Origin: a bacterium
Lineage (GTDB): Bacteria > Bacillota > Clostridia > Lachnospirales > Lachnospiraceae
Direction: 5' to 3'
DNA length: 37,116 bases
Assembly: GCA_029012425.1 (NCBI GenBank)
Contig: JAQXMB010000064.1
Coordinates: 1 to 37,116 of the forward strand
In this document: one piece after another, positions 1 through 7,835 of the stretch
How the letters are laid out: every line of letters begins with the position of its first letter
Numbering within the stretch: position 1 is the first letter of the stretch
Notes under the pieces: generated by a model
What the model saw: only the letters and a program-made list of their open reading frames with translations
Database searches by the model: none
Told to the model about the DNA's origin: nothing
Program-made: the position numbers and the translations under genes

Positions 1-134
1 GCATATACCTCATCTCCGCGAGGTGCGCAGTCTCCGTTTCACTTCGGTCGGTGCAAAACCGGTGTCCACAGGACATCGTGCACCCTTGCGGAGCATTTTG
101 TTTCATGGGAAATTCGGCGGAATTTCCTATGAAA
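1..134. repeat. Structured intergenic element with nested inverted repeats (candidate dispersed repeat)
   Basis: This stretch has no convincing ORF but is rich in inverted repeats. Two 15-base arms at 101-115 and 120-134 match with a single mismatch around a 4-base loop. A second set nests GTGCA (51-55) with TGCAC (79-83) around TGTCC (63-67) and GGACA (71-75). CTCCGC (14-19) can pair with GCGGAG (88-93), enclosing that set. Such compact multi-hairpin intergenic blocks are typical of dispersed repeat families, but only one copy is visible here, so repetitiveness is inferred. The element abuts the ftsZ terminator and may continue beyond the left edge. Confidence 0.5.
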
Positions 135-168
135 TAAAAAAGCACCAGACGGTTTCATGTCTGATGCT
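134..168 (-). terminator. Rho-independent terminator after ftsZ
   Basis: On the minus strand a 10-bp stem (AGCATCAGAC with GTCTGGTGCT, one G-T pair, arms 159-168 and 141-150) with an 8-base loop is followed by a run of T. It lies about 100 bases after the ftsZ stop and closes the division cluster transcript. Confidence 0.85.
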
Positions 169-176
169 TTGTTGCT

Positions 177-287
177 CTATTCAATTGTAAGTTGCAAACT
201 ATCAAGTCCCAATTCATCCTCTTCTGTAGCTCTGCAATCTATGATTTTAATTGGAAATGCAAATATGTAATTATTTCTTTCTTGCAT
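177..287 (-). CDS. Possible 36-residue small protein overlapping the ftsZ 3' end
   Basis: A short ATG-started frame begins inside the last codons of ftsZ, in the +1 frame, and ends just before the terminator. The peptide begins [11 protein letters not shown] and ends [11 protein letters not shown]; it has an ordinary protein-like composition with an acidic C-terminal half. No strong ribosome site precedes the ATG, so expression would need translational coupling or read-through from ftsZ. I do not recognise a family. It could equally be non-coding 3' UTR that happens to stay open. Confidence 0.25.
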   Translation of the reverse strand: MQERNNYIFAFPIKIIDCRATEEDELGLDSLQLTIE

Positions 288-1518
288 CCGTCAAGAAAGT
301 CGGAATCTGAATATTCTTCTCCGGAACAGTACTCTCCGGCTTCTTCGGTTTCTGAATACCTGAGAATGTAGGGTTCGGATTCGTTCCTGCTGTTGCTCCT
401 CCAAATGATCTTGTATATCCACCGGCAGAACCTGTACCTGATGATAAACCATTACGGCTTGTCAAACCGGAGGTCAGCGGTCTTGTTGTAGTTGCTGTCG
501 AAGCACCTGTCGCAGAATTCGCATATTTCAATGCGCTCATCAACGGTGTCACACCGGGATTAGCTGTTTTATTCTCAATACCGGTAGCGATTACGGTAAC
601 ACATGCCTCATCTGTCATGGTTTCATCATATTTCGCACCGAAAATAAGATTTGCATCATCACCAATCAAATCCTGAACAAAGGTTGCCGCCTCATTTGCT
701 TCGATAAGCGAAATATCACCGGATATATTAAAGATTACATGCGTTGCGCCATTGATGGTTGTCTCAAGTAACGGACTGGAAACCGCAAGCTTAACAGCCT
801 CAAGTGCCTTGTCATCACCTTTCGCTTCACCAATACCAATATGCGCAAGACCCTTGTCCTTCATTACGGTCTGAACATCCGCAAAATCAAGATTAATGAG
901 TGCAGATTCATTAATAATATCAGTAATACCCTGTACAGACTGCTGCAATACCTCATCTGCCTTCTTCAAAGCATCCGGCATAGTCGTTCGGCGATCAACA
1001 ATCTCAAGAAGCTTATCATTGGGAATCACAATCAGAGTGTCCACATTCTCTTTTAAGCGTTCAATACCGGAAATTGCATTGACCATACGCTGCTTTGCTT
1101 CAAACTTAAAAGGCTTTGTCACAACACCGACGGTAAGTATTCCCATCTCTTTCGAGATCTTTGCAACTACCGGAGCTGCACCTGTTCCGGTTCCGCCACC
1201 CATACCGCAGGTGACAAATACCATATCAGCACCTGTAATCGCAGCCGCCAAATCATCAACACTCTCCTCGGCAGCCTTCATTCCAATCTCCGGCTGGGCG
1301 CCTGCTCCAAGTCCCTTGGTCAGTTTCTCACCAATCTGAATTAAAGTGGGTGCCTTGCAAAGCTGCAAAGCCTGTTTATCAGTATTCACTCCAATAAACT
1401 CTACTCCACCAATACTTTCATCAATCATTCTATTTACAGCATTGTTACCAGCTCCACCAACGCCGATAACTATTATCTTTGCATTACTATCCGCAGCAGT
1501 TGACATAATTTCAAGCAC
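271..1518 (-). CDS. ftsZ: Cell division protein FtsZ
   Basis: Tubulin-like GTPase that polymerises into the cytokinetic ring at mid-cell. The start is GTG, chosen because AGGAGG lies 7 bases upstream. The 415-residue protein has the nucleotide-binding glycine region near residues 19-25, the tubulin signature [10 protein letters not shown] at about 107-116, and the T7 loop NLDFADV near 210, which supplies the catalytic Asp to the neighbouring subunit. A variable Gly/Ser/Thr-rich linker (about 335-395) leads to the conserved C-terminal peptide IQIPTFL, the docking site for membrane anchors and regulators. It is the last gene of the division cluster and has its own promoter in the ftsQ-ftsZ gap. 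No ftsA is found beside it, so the anchor is encoded elsewhere (SepF is a common partner in Firmicutes; inference). Confidence 0.98.
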   Translation of the reverse strand: MLEIMSTAADSNAKIIVIGVGGAGNNAVNRMIDESIGGVEFIGVNTDKQALQLCKAPTLIQIGEKLTKGLGAGAQPEIGMKAAEESVDDLAAAITGADMVFVTCGMGGGTGTGAAPVVAKISKEMGILTVGVVTKPFKFEAKQRMVNAISGIERLKENVDTLIVIPNDKLLEIVDRRTTMPDALKKADEVLQQSVQGITDIINESALINLDFADVQTVMKDKGLAHIGIGEAKGDDKALEAVKLAVSSPLLETTINGATHVIFNISGDISLIEANEAATFVQDLIGDDANLIFGAKYDETMTDEACVTVIATGIENKTANPGVTPLMSALKYANSATGASTATTTRPLTSGLTSRNGLSSGTGSAGGYTRSFGGATAGTNPNPTFSGIQKPKKPESTVPEKNIQIPTFLTDARKK

Positions 1519-1615
1519 GGCTCATCCTCCTCATTTCTATTCAAATTCAATGTCCAATCATGTATCTATATCACAAAATCTAATAATCATTCGTTAATCA
1601 CAAGTGTTCAAAATA

Positions 1616-1644
1616 ATAATAGTATTTCTTCAATAAATATTCAA
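1616..1644 (-). promoter_or_regulatory. Sigma-A-type promoter for ftsZ
   Basis: TTGAAT (1639-1644), a 17-base spacer and TATTAT (1616-1621) lie in the 130-base AT-rich gap between ftsQ and ftsZ. The transcript would carry a leader of about 90 bases before the GTG start. This would let FtsZ be made independently of the long upstream operon. Confidence 0.6.
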
Positions 1645-1648
1645 CCCA

Positions 1649-2434
1649 TTATTTTGATTTTTTACTTTTTTTCGGGTCAAAAACGATGTCCGTCGTTTCG
1701 CTTGTCCAATTTTCGAGATGAAGAACACCTTTCTTCCCTTCAAGCTGTGGTAAAATGAATTGCAAACGCATAATCTTCTGTGTCAGATTATCTGCATTAC
1801 CAACACGAATCTCAATCTTGTCACAATACGCTGTCATTGATTTTGTCACTTCATCATACTTGATTTTCCGTGTAGAAATATCATACTTTTGCAGCAGCTG
1901 TGTAAGGGCAAGCAGGTTTTGAAGTGCACTTGCATCTTCAATCGGAAGCTTCTCATATAATACCACGGAATCACAGGTCAGTCCTATGATTTCAGGGAAC
2001 TCCCCACGAACCTCCTGAGAGGTTTCAACCACAAATCCGTCTTTATCAAAATATGCATTCTGGTCAATGGATGGAATATACAGATATCCCAGCATTCCCT
2101 TCTCATACACTTCCACCCGAAGCTCATGAGGGGCCATCAGTGACATTGTAACATTCATCGTATCGATAAACGGTTGCTTTTCTGCCGGAAAAAATCTGTT
2201 TTTCAGATACACATACAGGGTACTCCACGAATAATCATCTTCGAGCACGAGTGCCTCGATCTGTTCATCGGTATACAACTCATTTCCAACTACGGTTACC
2301 CTGGTAACCGTGTACACGCGGGTAACCAAAAGGAATCCCGTTCCAATCAGTAAAAGTACCAATAAGAAACCAATCAGCCGTCTCTTTCTCTTTCTTTTTT
2401 TTCGTTGTTCTTCTCTTCGCTGTTGCTTAATCAT
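1649..2434 (-). CDS. ftsQ: Cell division protein FtsQ/DivIB
   Basis: Bitopic membrane protein of the FtsQ-FtsL-FtsB (DivIB-FtsL-DivIC) complex that activates septal wall synthesis. I place the start at the ATG overlapping the ftsW stop (ATGATTAA), preceded by GGAGAGAG, giving 261 residues; a frame extending 19 residues upstream lies inside ftsW and is unlikely. A strongly basic cytoplasmic segment (residues 1-20) precedes one membrane span (about 20-40) ending before TRVYTVTRV. A POTRA-like domain follows (VTRVTVVGNELYTDEQI, about 44-110), then the FtsQ beta domain. The C-terminus is Lys/Ser-rich. Overlap with ftsW suggests translational coupling. Confidence 0.9.
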   Translation of the reverse strand: MIKQQRREEQRKKRKRKRRLIGFLLVLLLIGTGFLLVTRVYTVTRVTVVGNELYTDEQIEALVLEDDYSWSTLYVYLKNRFFPAEKQPFIDTMNVTMSLMAPHELRVEVYEKGMLGYLYIPSIDQNAYFDKDGFVVETSQEVRGEFPEIIGLTCDSVVLYEKLPIEDASALQNLLALTQLLQKYDISTRKIKYDEVTKSMTAYCDKIEIRVGNADNLTQKIMRLQFILPQLEGKKGVLHLENWTSETTDIVFDPKKSKKSK

Positions 2435-3563
2435 ATGCTCTCTCCGAAGGTTCTCGTTCCAGCTGAATACCACGCGATACAGACAATGCAAGCCCCATCT
2501 CTGCCATCAGGAATACAACAGAAGTTCCGCCGTAGCTGATGAATGGTAATGTTACACCCGTATTAGGGATTGAGTTCGTAACAACTGCAATATTCAAAAT
2601 GACCTGAATAGCGATGTGCGCCATAATGCCGGTTACAATCAACGAACCATATAAATCTCTTGCATTGTTCGCAATCACCATAAATCTCCACAAAAGCAAA
2701 ATAAAAAGTAAGATCAGACAAACGGCTCCAAACAAACCAAGTTCTTCACAAATGATCGAGAAAATCATGTCATTCGGTGCTTCCGGGACAAATCCAAGCT
2801 TTTGCATACTGTTCCCAAGTCCTTTTCCGAATAATCCGCCTGATCCGATTGCATATAATCCCTGCAGTGTCTGATATCCTTTTTCATAATTTTCCGGATG
2901 TCTCCAAATCTCAAGGCGATCACTTCGGTAACCGGCTGACGGCAACACTAAGAACAACGCGATTCCAAGCGCTCCGATTCCACCTACAAAAAAGAACTGT
3001 TTATACTTGGGACTCGCAACAAAAATCATACAGACTGCAATTCCAAGAACAATAATTGCCGTGCTCAGATTGTTATATGCAATCAGACCAAATATTGGCA
3101 TGACACACATGATCATCTTAAGCACAGTCGTAAACTTTGCCATTTGTTTCGGTATCCTGCTAATCATACTCGCAAGAAACATAATCACCGCAAGCTTTGC
3201 AAACTCAGACGGCTGAAACTCAATCGGGCCGACACCAAGCCAACGCCTTGAATTGTTATGCTCGATACCAAAAAAGATAACCGCCGTACATAATCCAACG
3301 GCAACCAGATAGGCAAAGCCTCCCAAATTGCGCCAATACCTGTAATCAATTCGCGAAATAATGAACATTCCAATCAGTCCAAGCACAAACGCCTGAAACT
3401 GACGGCGCAAATAATGTGTCGGATCTCCAAAAGTATCTTGCGCATCATATGCACTTGTACTATAAAGCATGACCAGACCGAAACAGATCAGGAAAATAAT
3501 GATAAAGAGCAGGCTATAGTCAAAATATTTAATTTGCTTTTTCTTTTTCCGCTTCTTAGCCAT
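2427..3563 (-). CDS. ftsW: SEDS-family peptidoglycan glycosyltransferase FtsW
   Basis: Polytopic SEDS protein that polymerises lipid II into glycan strands at the septum together with a class B PBP. The 378-residue protein starts with a Lys-rich cytosolic tail and has about ten hydrophobic segments. The SEDS landmarks are visible: RRWLGVGPIEFQPSEFAKLA near residue 110, FGKGLGNSMQKLGFVPEA near 245, and PFISYGGTS near 340, close to the C-terminus. The start ATG follows GGGGAG at good spacing. FtsW, RodA and SpoVE are hard to separate by motif alone; the position between murD and ftsQ favours FtsW (SpoVE holds this place in Bacillus subtilis). Confidence 0.93.
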   Translation of the reverse strand: MAKKRKKKKQIKYFDYSLLFIIIFLICFGLVMLYSTSAYDAQDTFGDPTHYLRRQFQAFVLGLIGMFIISRIDYRYWRNLGGFAYLVAVGLCTAVIFFGIEHNNSRRWLGVGPIEFQPSEFAKLAVIMFLASMISRIPKQMAKFTTVLKMIMCVMPIFGLIAYNNLSTAIIVLGIAVCMIFVASPKYKQFFFVGGIGALGIALFLVLPSAGYRSDRLEIWRHPENYEKGYQTLQGLYAIGSGGLFGKGLGNSMQKLGFVPEAPNDMIFSIICEELGLFGAVCLILLFILLLWRFMVIANNARDLYGSLIVTGIMAHIAIQVILNIAVVTNSIPNTGVTLPFISYGGTSVVFLMAEMGLALSVSRGIQLEREPSERAYD

Positions 3564-3612
3564 TCATTGCGCTCCCCATCTATTCATGATCAATCAATTC
3601 CATCAAAAAAAT

Positions 3613-4992
3613 CTATTTCTTTAACTGCCGTACCATATCTTTGAACATACATCCCCGTTGCTCATAACTATCAAACATATCCCAGCTTGCGCATGCCGGT
3701 GATAACAATACGGCCTCACCGGGAGCAGCTGTCCGGTAACAGATATCAACGGCTTCCTTCAGACTGTCTGCAAATACAAAATCATGAAATCCAACCCGTT
3801 TTGCTGCTTCCGCAATCTTATTTTTAGTCTCACCGATTAACACAAGCTTCTTAACTTTTCCGTCAAAAGCTTCAATCCACTGCTCGTATTCGGACTGTTT
3901 ATCATAGCCACCGCCAATCAGACAAGTCCTACGGTTCATCGCCCGAATCCCCTGAATCGCCGCATCCGGATTGGTTCCTTTCGAATCGTTGTAATATCTG
4001 ACACCGTTTACTTCATCGACATATTCAATTCTATGTTCCACGGCGGTAAATCTGACTAATACTTCGCGAATCTTCTCCATCGGAATCCCATAGCTTATAG
4101 CAATACCAACTGCTGCACATACATTTTCATAGTTATGCTTTCCAAGCAGATTTAATTCATTTACATTGCACACAGGCTCGCACTTTCCATCGTGCGCATA
4201 GATGATCTCCTCATCCTTCAGATATAGTCCGTTCGTCAGTTCTCTTCCACTGCTAAAAAACAGCACATGCATCTTTTTTTCCAGCTGCCGGCCAAATTCG
4301 CGAAGCACCTCATCCTCATAATTCAAAATACAGGTGTGCTCTGCGCCCTGGCCTTCGGTTATGCGCTCCTTCGCAGCAATATAATTCTCCATCGTATGAT
4401 GGCGATTGAGATGATCCGGTGTGATATTCAAAATAGCAGAAACCTTCGGTGCAAAGTGCTCTACGGTCTCCAACTGAAAGCTTGAAATCTCTGCAACCGT
4501 CACCGTGTTATCCGTCATGCCCAATGCCATTCTCGTATACGGAATTCCAATATTTCCGACTACCTGCACATCTTCCGTAAAATTCTTAAAAATCTCACCG
4601 GTCAATGCTGTTGTCGTTGTCTTTCCGTTGGTTCCCGTAATTGCGATAACATCCCCTTTCGAAAATGCATACGCAAGTTCAATTTCGCCCCAGATTTTTA
4701 TTCCTTTTTCACGAAGTGCATTCACCATCGGAAGATCCGTCGGAACACCCGGACTTAAAACCGCATAGGAAAATGTATCCATCAGCTCCTCATCAAGCGC
4801 TCCGATTATGACTTTACAATCAGATAGCGCCTTCGATTTTGCCCGAATTGCATCCTCTGTCAGCTTTTCATTTCCATCGTATAATACAAAATCAATTCCT
4901 TCATGTGCCAAAAGTTCAGCCGCTGCAATACCGCTTACTCCGGTACCGACAACCAGAACTTTTTTCCCTTGCAAATCCATCTGTGTTCTCAT
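3613..4992 (-). CDS. murD: UDP-N-acetylmuramoyl-L-alanine--D-glutamate ligase MurD
   Basis: Cytosolic ATP-dependent Mur ligase that adds D-Glu to UDP-MurNAc-L-Ala. The 459-residue length is normal. The N-terminal Rossmann-like domain (VLVVGTGVSGIAAAELL) is followed by the ATP-binding loop ITGTNGKTTTTAL near residues 117-130, and then NITPDHLNRH of the central domain. The C-terminal domain carries YYNDSKGTNPDAA and ends LLSPACASWDMFDSYEQRG, a typical MurD tail. The ATG follows AGGAGA by 8 bases. It lies 12 bases after mraY, so the two are almost certainly co-translated in one operon. Confidence 0.97.
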   Translation of the reverse strand: MRTQMDLQGKKVLVVGTGVSGIAAAELLAHEGIDFVLYDGNEKLTEDAIRAKSKALSDCKVIIGALDEELMDTFSYAVLSPGVPTDLPMVNALREKGIKIWGEIELAYAFSKGDVIAITGTNGKTTTTALTGEIFKNFTEDVQVVGNIGIPYTRMALGMTDNTVTVAEISSFQLETVEHFAPKVSAILNITPDHLNRHHTMENYIAAKERITEGQGAEHTCILNYEDEVLREFGRQLEKKMHVLFFSSGRELTNGLYLKDEEIIYAHDGKCEPVCNVNELNLLGKHNYENVCAAVGIAISYGIPMEKIREVLVRFTAVEHRIEYVDEVNGVRYYNDSKGTNPDAAIQGIRAMNRRTCLIGGGYDKQSEYEQWIEAFDGKVKKLVLIGETKNKIAEAAKRVGFHDFVFADSLKEAVDICYRTAAPGEAVLLSPACASWDMFDSYEQRGCMFKDMVRQLKK

Positions 4993-5004
4993 ATTTGATT
5001 TCTC

Positions 5005-5955
5005 CTATAATGCAAGATATGCCACCAGACAAAGCAGTGTCGTAACAATGGAAAACACTGCGACAACTCTGGTCTCAGACCATCCACCAAGCTCAAAATG
5101 ATGGTGAATCGGCGCCATACGAAAGATTCGTTTTCCGCCGGTTTTCTTAAAATATGTCACCTGAATCATTACTGACAAAATCTCTACCCAGTAGATCATC
5201 CCGACAATCAGAATAAAAATCGGCATCTGCATCATATATGCGGTTGCAGACACAAATCCACCCAGTGCCAGCGATCCGGTATCTCCCATAAATACCCTTG
5301 CCGGATATACATTAAACAGCAAAAAGCCAAGTAAAGCTCCGACAACCGCACAGGGAATCGGTGCAATTCCGCTTTCTGTTCCGATTGCCACAACAGCAAA
5401 AAATGTCGCAACCAATATGGTCACACTTGATGCGAGGCCATCCAGACCATCCGTGAAATTGACTCCGTTCACAGTTCCGATCACTGCAAGAAACATGACA
5501 GGAAGTGCCAGCCATCCGAGATTCAGATATTTTCCGCCGCTGAAAGGAATTAACATCGTAAGCGGGATTTTTGCAATGATAAGATATGCAGCAAAAATAC
5601 CGGTAACCACTATTTCACAAATCATTTTCTGCCATGCAAGCAGTCCGTCCGATCGTTTAAGCACGACTTTCAAATAATCATCTAAAAATCCGATCAGACC
5701 ATACCCAAGCGTCACAAACAAAATCGGAATCACCATCGGATATTCCGATACAAATACCAAACTCGTAATTGTAATAGCAATCAAAATCATCAGTCCACCC
5801 ATTGTTGGTGTACCATTTTTCTTCTGATGAGATTCTAATTCCTCGCGTTCCGTATTTCCGATTTTTAATCGTCTCAAAAATGGAATAACAAAAGGACCTA
5901 ACACCGCACTGATTACGAATGCAATCAATACTGCAAGAATGCATGATTTTATCAT
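5005..5955 (-). CDS. mraY: Phospho-N-acetylmuramoyl-pentapeptide transferase MraY
   Basis: Integral membrane enzyme that transfers phospho-MurNAc-pentapeptide to undecaprenyl phosphate, forming lipid I. At 316 residues it is slightly short but complete for a Gram-positive MraY. Motifs in order are KKNGTPTMGG (about 45-54), the Mg-binding LDDYLKV region (about 90), NFTDGLDGLA (about 165-175) and APIHHHFEL (about 283-291). Around ten membrane segments are evident. GGGAG precedes the ATG by 5 bases. It lies between the second class B PBP and murD. Confidence 0.97.
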   Translation of the reverse strand: MIKSCILAVLIAFVISAVLGPFVIPFLRRLKIGNTEREELESHQKKNGTPTMGGLMILIAITITSLVFVSEYPMVIPILFVTLGYGLIGFLDDYLKVVLKRSDGLLAWQKMICEIVVTGIFAAYLIIAKIPLTMLIPFSGGKYLNLGWLALPVMFLAVIGTVNGVNFTDGLDGLASSVTILVATFFAVVAIGTESGIAPIPCAVVGALLGFLLFNVYPARVFMGDTGSLALGGFVSATAYMMQMPIFILIVGMIYWVEILSVMIQVTYFKKTGGKRIFRMAPIHHHFELGGWSETRVVAVFSIVTTLLCLVAYLAL

Positions 5956-6013
5956 AACGCTCCCTCACTCTTTCGTCACAATTTAACCCATCTAGTATAC
6001 GCCATTTTCCCTA

Positions 6014-7759
6014 TCAGTGCAAGTTTAGATACGGAAGAAAATTCTTGAAAATATCCCGCGCAACCGGAGCGGCAATTGTTCCGCCATAATAGATTCCCTT
6101 CGGATTATGAATAATCACCAGTACTAAAAATTGTGGATTATCTGCCGGTGAAAATCCGATAAAAGAAGAGATATATTTATTTGAACTTCTCGGCAGTGTC
6201 TGCGAAGTAGCTGTTTTACCGCCAATGGAATATCCTTCTATGTATGCATTTTTACCGCTTCCCTCCGAGACAACCGTTTCAAGCAGTCCAGCGAGCAGAC
6301 GAGAGGTCTCCGCTGATAAGATACGATTTTTCTCATTTTTTTCATATTTCTTGGAATAGTCTTCAACAACCGTTCCGTCTGCATCAACCGCGCGTAGGGC
6401 GAGATGCGGTGTGACACGAATCCCACCGTTTATGATGGAGGAAACTGTTGTGGCCAACTGTATCGGCGTAATTTGAAAACTCTGTCCGAAGGACACCGTC
6501 GCAAGCTCAACCGGTCCCATATTCTCCTTTGCATGCATAATTGTTCCCGCTTCGCCCGGCAGATCAATGCCTGTAAGTTTCATAAGTCCAAACTGCTTAA
6601 AATATTTTACATAATTATCAACACCAAGTCTCTGTCCGACATCGATAAAAACCGGATTACAGCTATTCTGAAGTCCCTGTACAAAGCTCTCTGAGCCATG
6701 ACCTGCGATCTTGTGACAACGAATTTTCCGATCCTCAATCACGATATATCCCGGGCAGAAAAAATGGTCATCCACCGATACAACGCCCTCCTCAAGCGCC
6801 GCCGCACTTGTAATGATCTTAAATGTGCTTCCGGGCTCATAGGTATCGTTGAGACACTTATTTCGCCACATTGCATTTAATGCATCCTGTTTTTTCAGCG
6901 TATCTGATTCATAGTCTTGTGTGAGCACAAAAGGCTCATTCAGATCAAATTCCGGAACATTTACCATCGCATAGATTTCGCCGTTTGATGGATTCATTGC
7001 AAGAATTTCCACACTGTCCGCTGATTTCTGCTCGCGCACTTTCTTTGCTGCCTGAGTCGCATACATTTGAATGTTATAATCAAGCGACAAGTACAAGTCC
7101 TTTCCGTTTATCGGTTCTTTTCTGCGTTCTCCAACGCCCTCTAATTCAATTCCCTTTGCATCGGTCAATGTTAAGATTTTCCCGGGTTCGCCTGACAACA
7201 CATCATCATATTTTACTTCTAAACCGACAATTCCCTGATTATCTCCGCCGGTAAATCCCAATACTTTTGAAGCCAGCTCGCCATATGGATAATACCGTTT
7301 ATAATCCTCGTCCACCTTCACACCCGCAAGATTCAACTCGCGAATTTTATCTCCGGTTTCTTTATCAACATTGGAACGAATTCTTTCAATCGAACTATAC
7401 TTTTCTACCCGCTTTCGCACCTGTTCTTCGTCAATTGACAAAAGCTTCGACAATTCTTTAATTACCCGTTCAGGTTCCTCAATTTGACTGTGTATTACAG
7501 AAATCGTACAAACCGTACGATTGGATGCTAACAGAACGCCGTTTCTGTCATACAATTTCCCTCTGGCAGCCTTGATATCCCGCTCTCTCTCATGAATATC
7601 CTTGGCTTTATCACCATAATACGAAGAGCCAAATACCATCAAATATACAAGGCGTCCCATCAAAAAAAGCATCACAAAGAACACACATACAAAAATCAGC
7701 ACAATCTTTTTTCGATGATGAACCTTCGTCCACTCCTGTTGTTTGGACTGTTGTTGCAT
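6014..7759 (-). CDS. Class B penicillin-binding protein, SpoVD/FtsI type
   Basis: Membrane-anchored D,D-transpeptidase that crosslinks peptidoglycan with a SEDS partner. I chose the ATG of MQQQSKQQEW because GAGG lies 9 bases upstream; an in-frame ATG 15 bases earlier lies within a hairpin and has no ribosome site. One N-terminal membrane segment (about residues 20-40 of the chosen start) precedes the dimerisation domain (AARGKLYDRNGVLLASN). The catalytic motifs are STFK (in EPGSTFKII), SCN (in QNSCNPVF) and, in place of the usual KTG, KTA (GGKTATSQT; the Ala codon is GCT). No PASTA domain follows. It is the second of two tandem class B PBPs, so one probably serves vegetative division and the other sporulation, but I cannot assign which. 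Confidence 0.9.
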   Translation of the reverse strand: MQQQSKQQEWTKVHHRKKIVLIFVCVFFVMLFLMGRLVYLMVFGSSYYGDKAKDIHERERDIKAARGKLYDRNGVLLASNRTVCTISVIHSQIEEPERVIKELSKLLSIDEEQVRKRVEKYSSIERIRSNVDKETGDKIRELNLAGVKVDEDYKRYYPYGELASKVLGFTGGDNQGIVGLEVKYDDVLSGEPGKILTLTDAKGIELEGVGERRKEPINGKDLYLSLDYNIQMYATQAAKKVREQKSADSVEILAMNPSNGEIYAMVNVPEFDLNEPFVLTQDYESDTLKKQDALNAMWRNKCLNDTYEPGSTFKIITSAAALEEGVVSVDDHFFCPGYIVIEDRKIRCHKIAGHGSESFVQGLQNSCNPVFIDVGQRLGVDNYVKYFKQFGLMKLTGIDLPGEAGTIMHAKENMGPVELATVSFGQSFQITPIQLATTVSSIINGGIRVTPHLALRAVDADGTVVEDYSKKYEKNEKNRILSAETSRLLAGLLETVVSEGSGKNAYIEGYSIGGKTATSQTLPRSSNKYISSFIGFSPADNPQFLVLVIIHNPKGIYYGGTIAAPVARDIFKNFLPYLNLH

Positions 7760-7768
7760 ATACAAAGA

Positions 7769-7819
7769 CCTCATAAATAGCAGTTGATATAACCTATTAC
7801 TGCATTTATGAGGTTATGC
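7769..7819 (-). promoter_or_regulatory. Overlapping alternative hairpins in the pbp-spoVD intergenic RNA
   Basis: In the minus-strand transcript a long stem pairs 7799-7813 with 7769-7784 (15 bp with one bulged A), and its distal arm includes the GAGG ribosome site of the next gene. A competing 7-bp stem, ATAACCT with AGGTTAT, uses the 5' part of the first arm plus the first stem's loop. The two cannot form together. No T-run follows, so this is not a normal terminator. Its position suggests control of translation or an RNA processing site (inference). Confidence 0.5.
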
Positions 7820-7835
7820 GTATCTTTGCAATCCG

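Noticed and set aside
896-1339. 147-codon plus-strand frame inside ftsZ
   Set aside because: Antisense shadow of a highly conserved gene; no ribosome site and odd composition.
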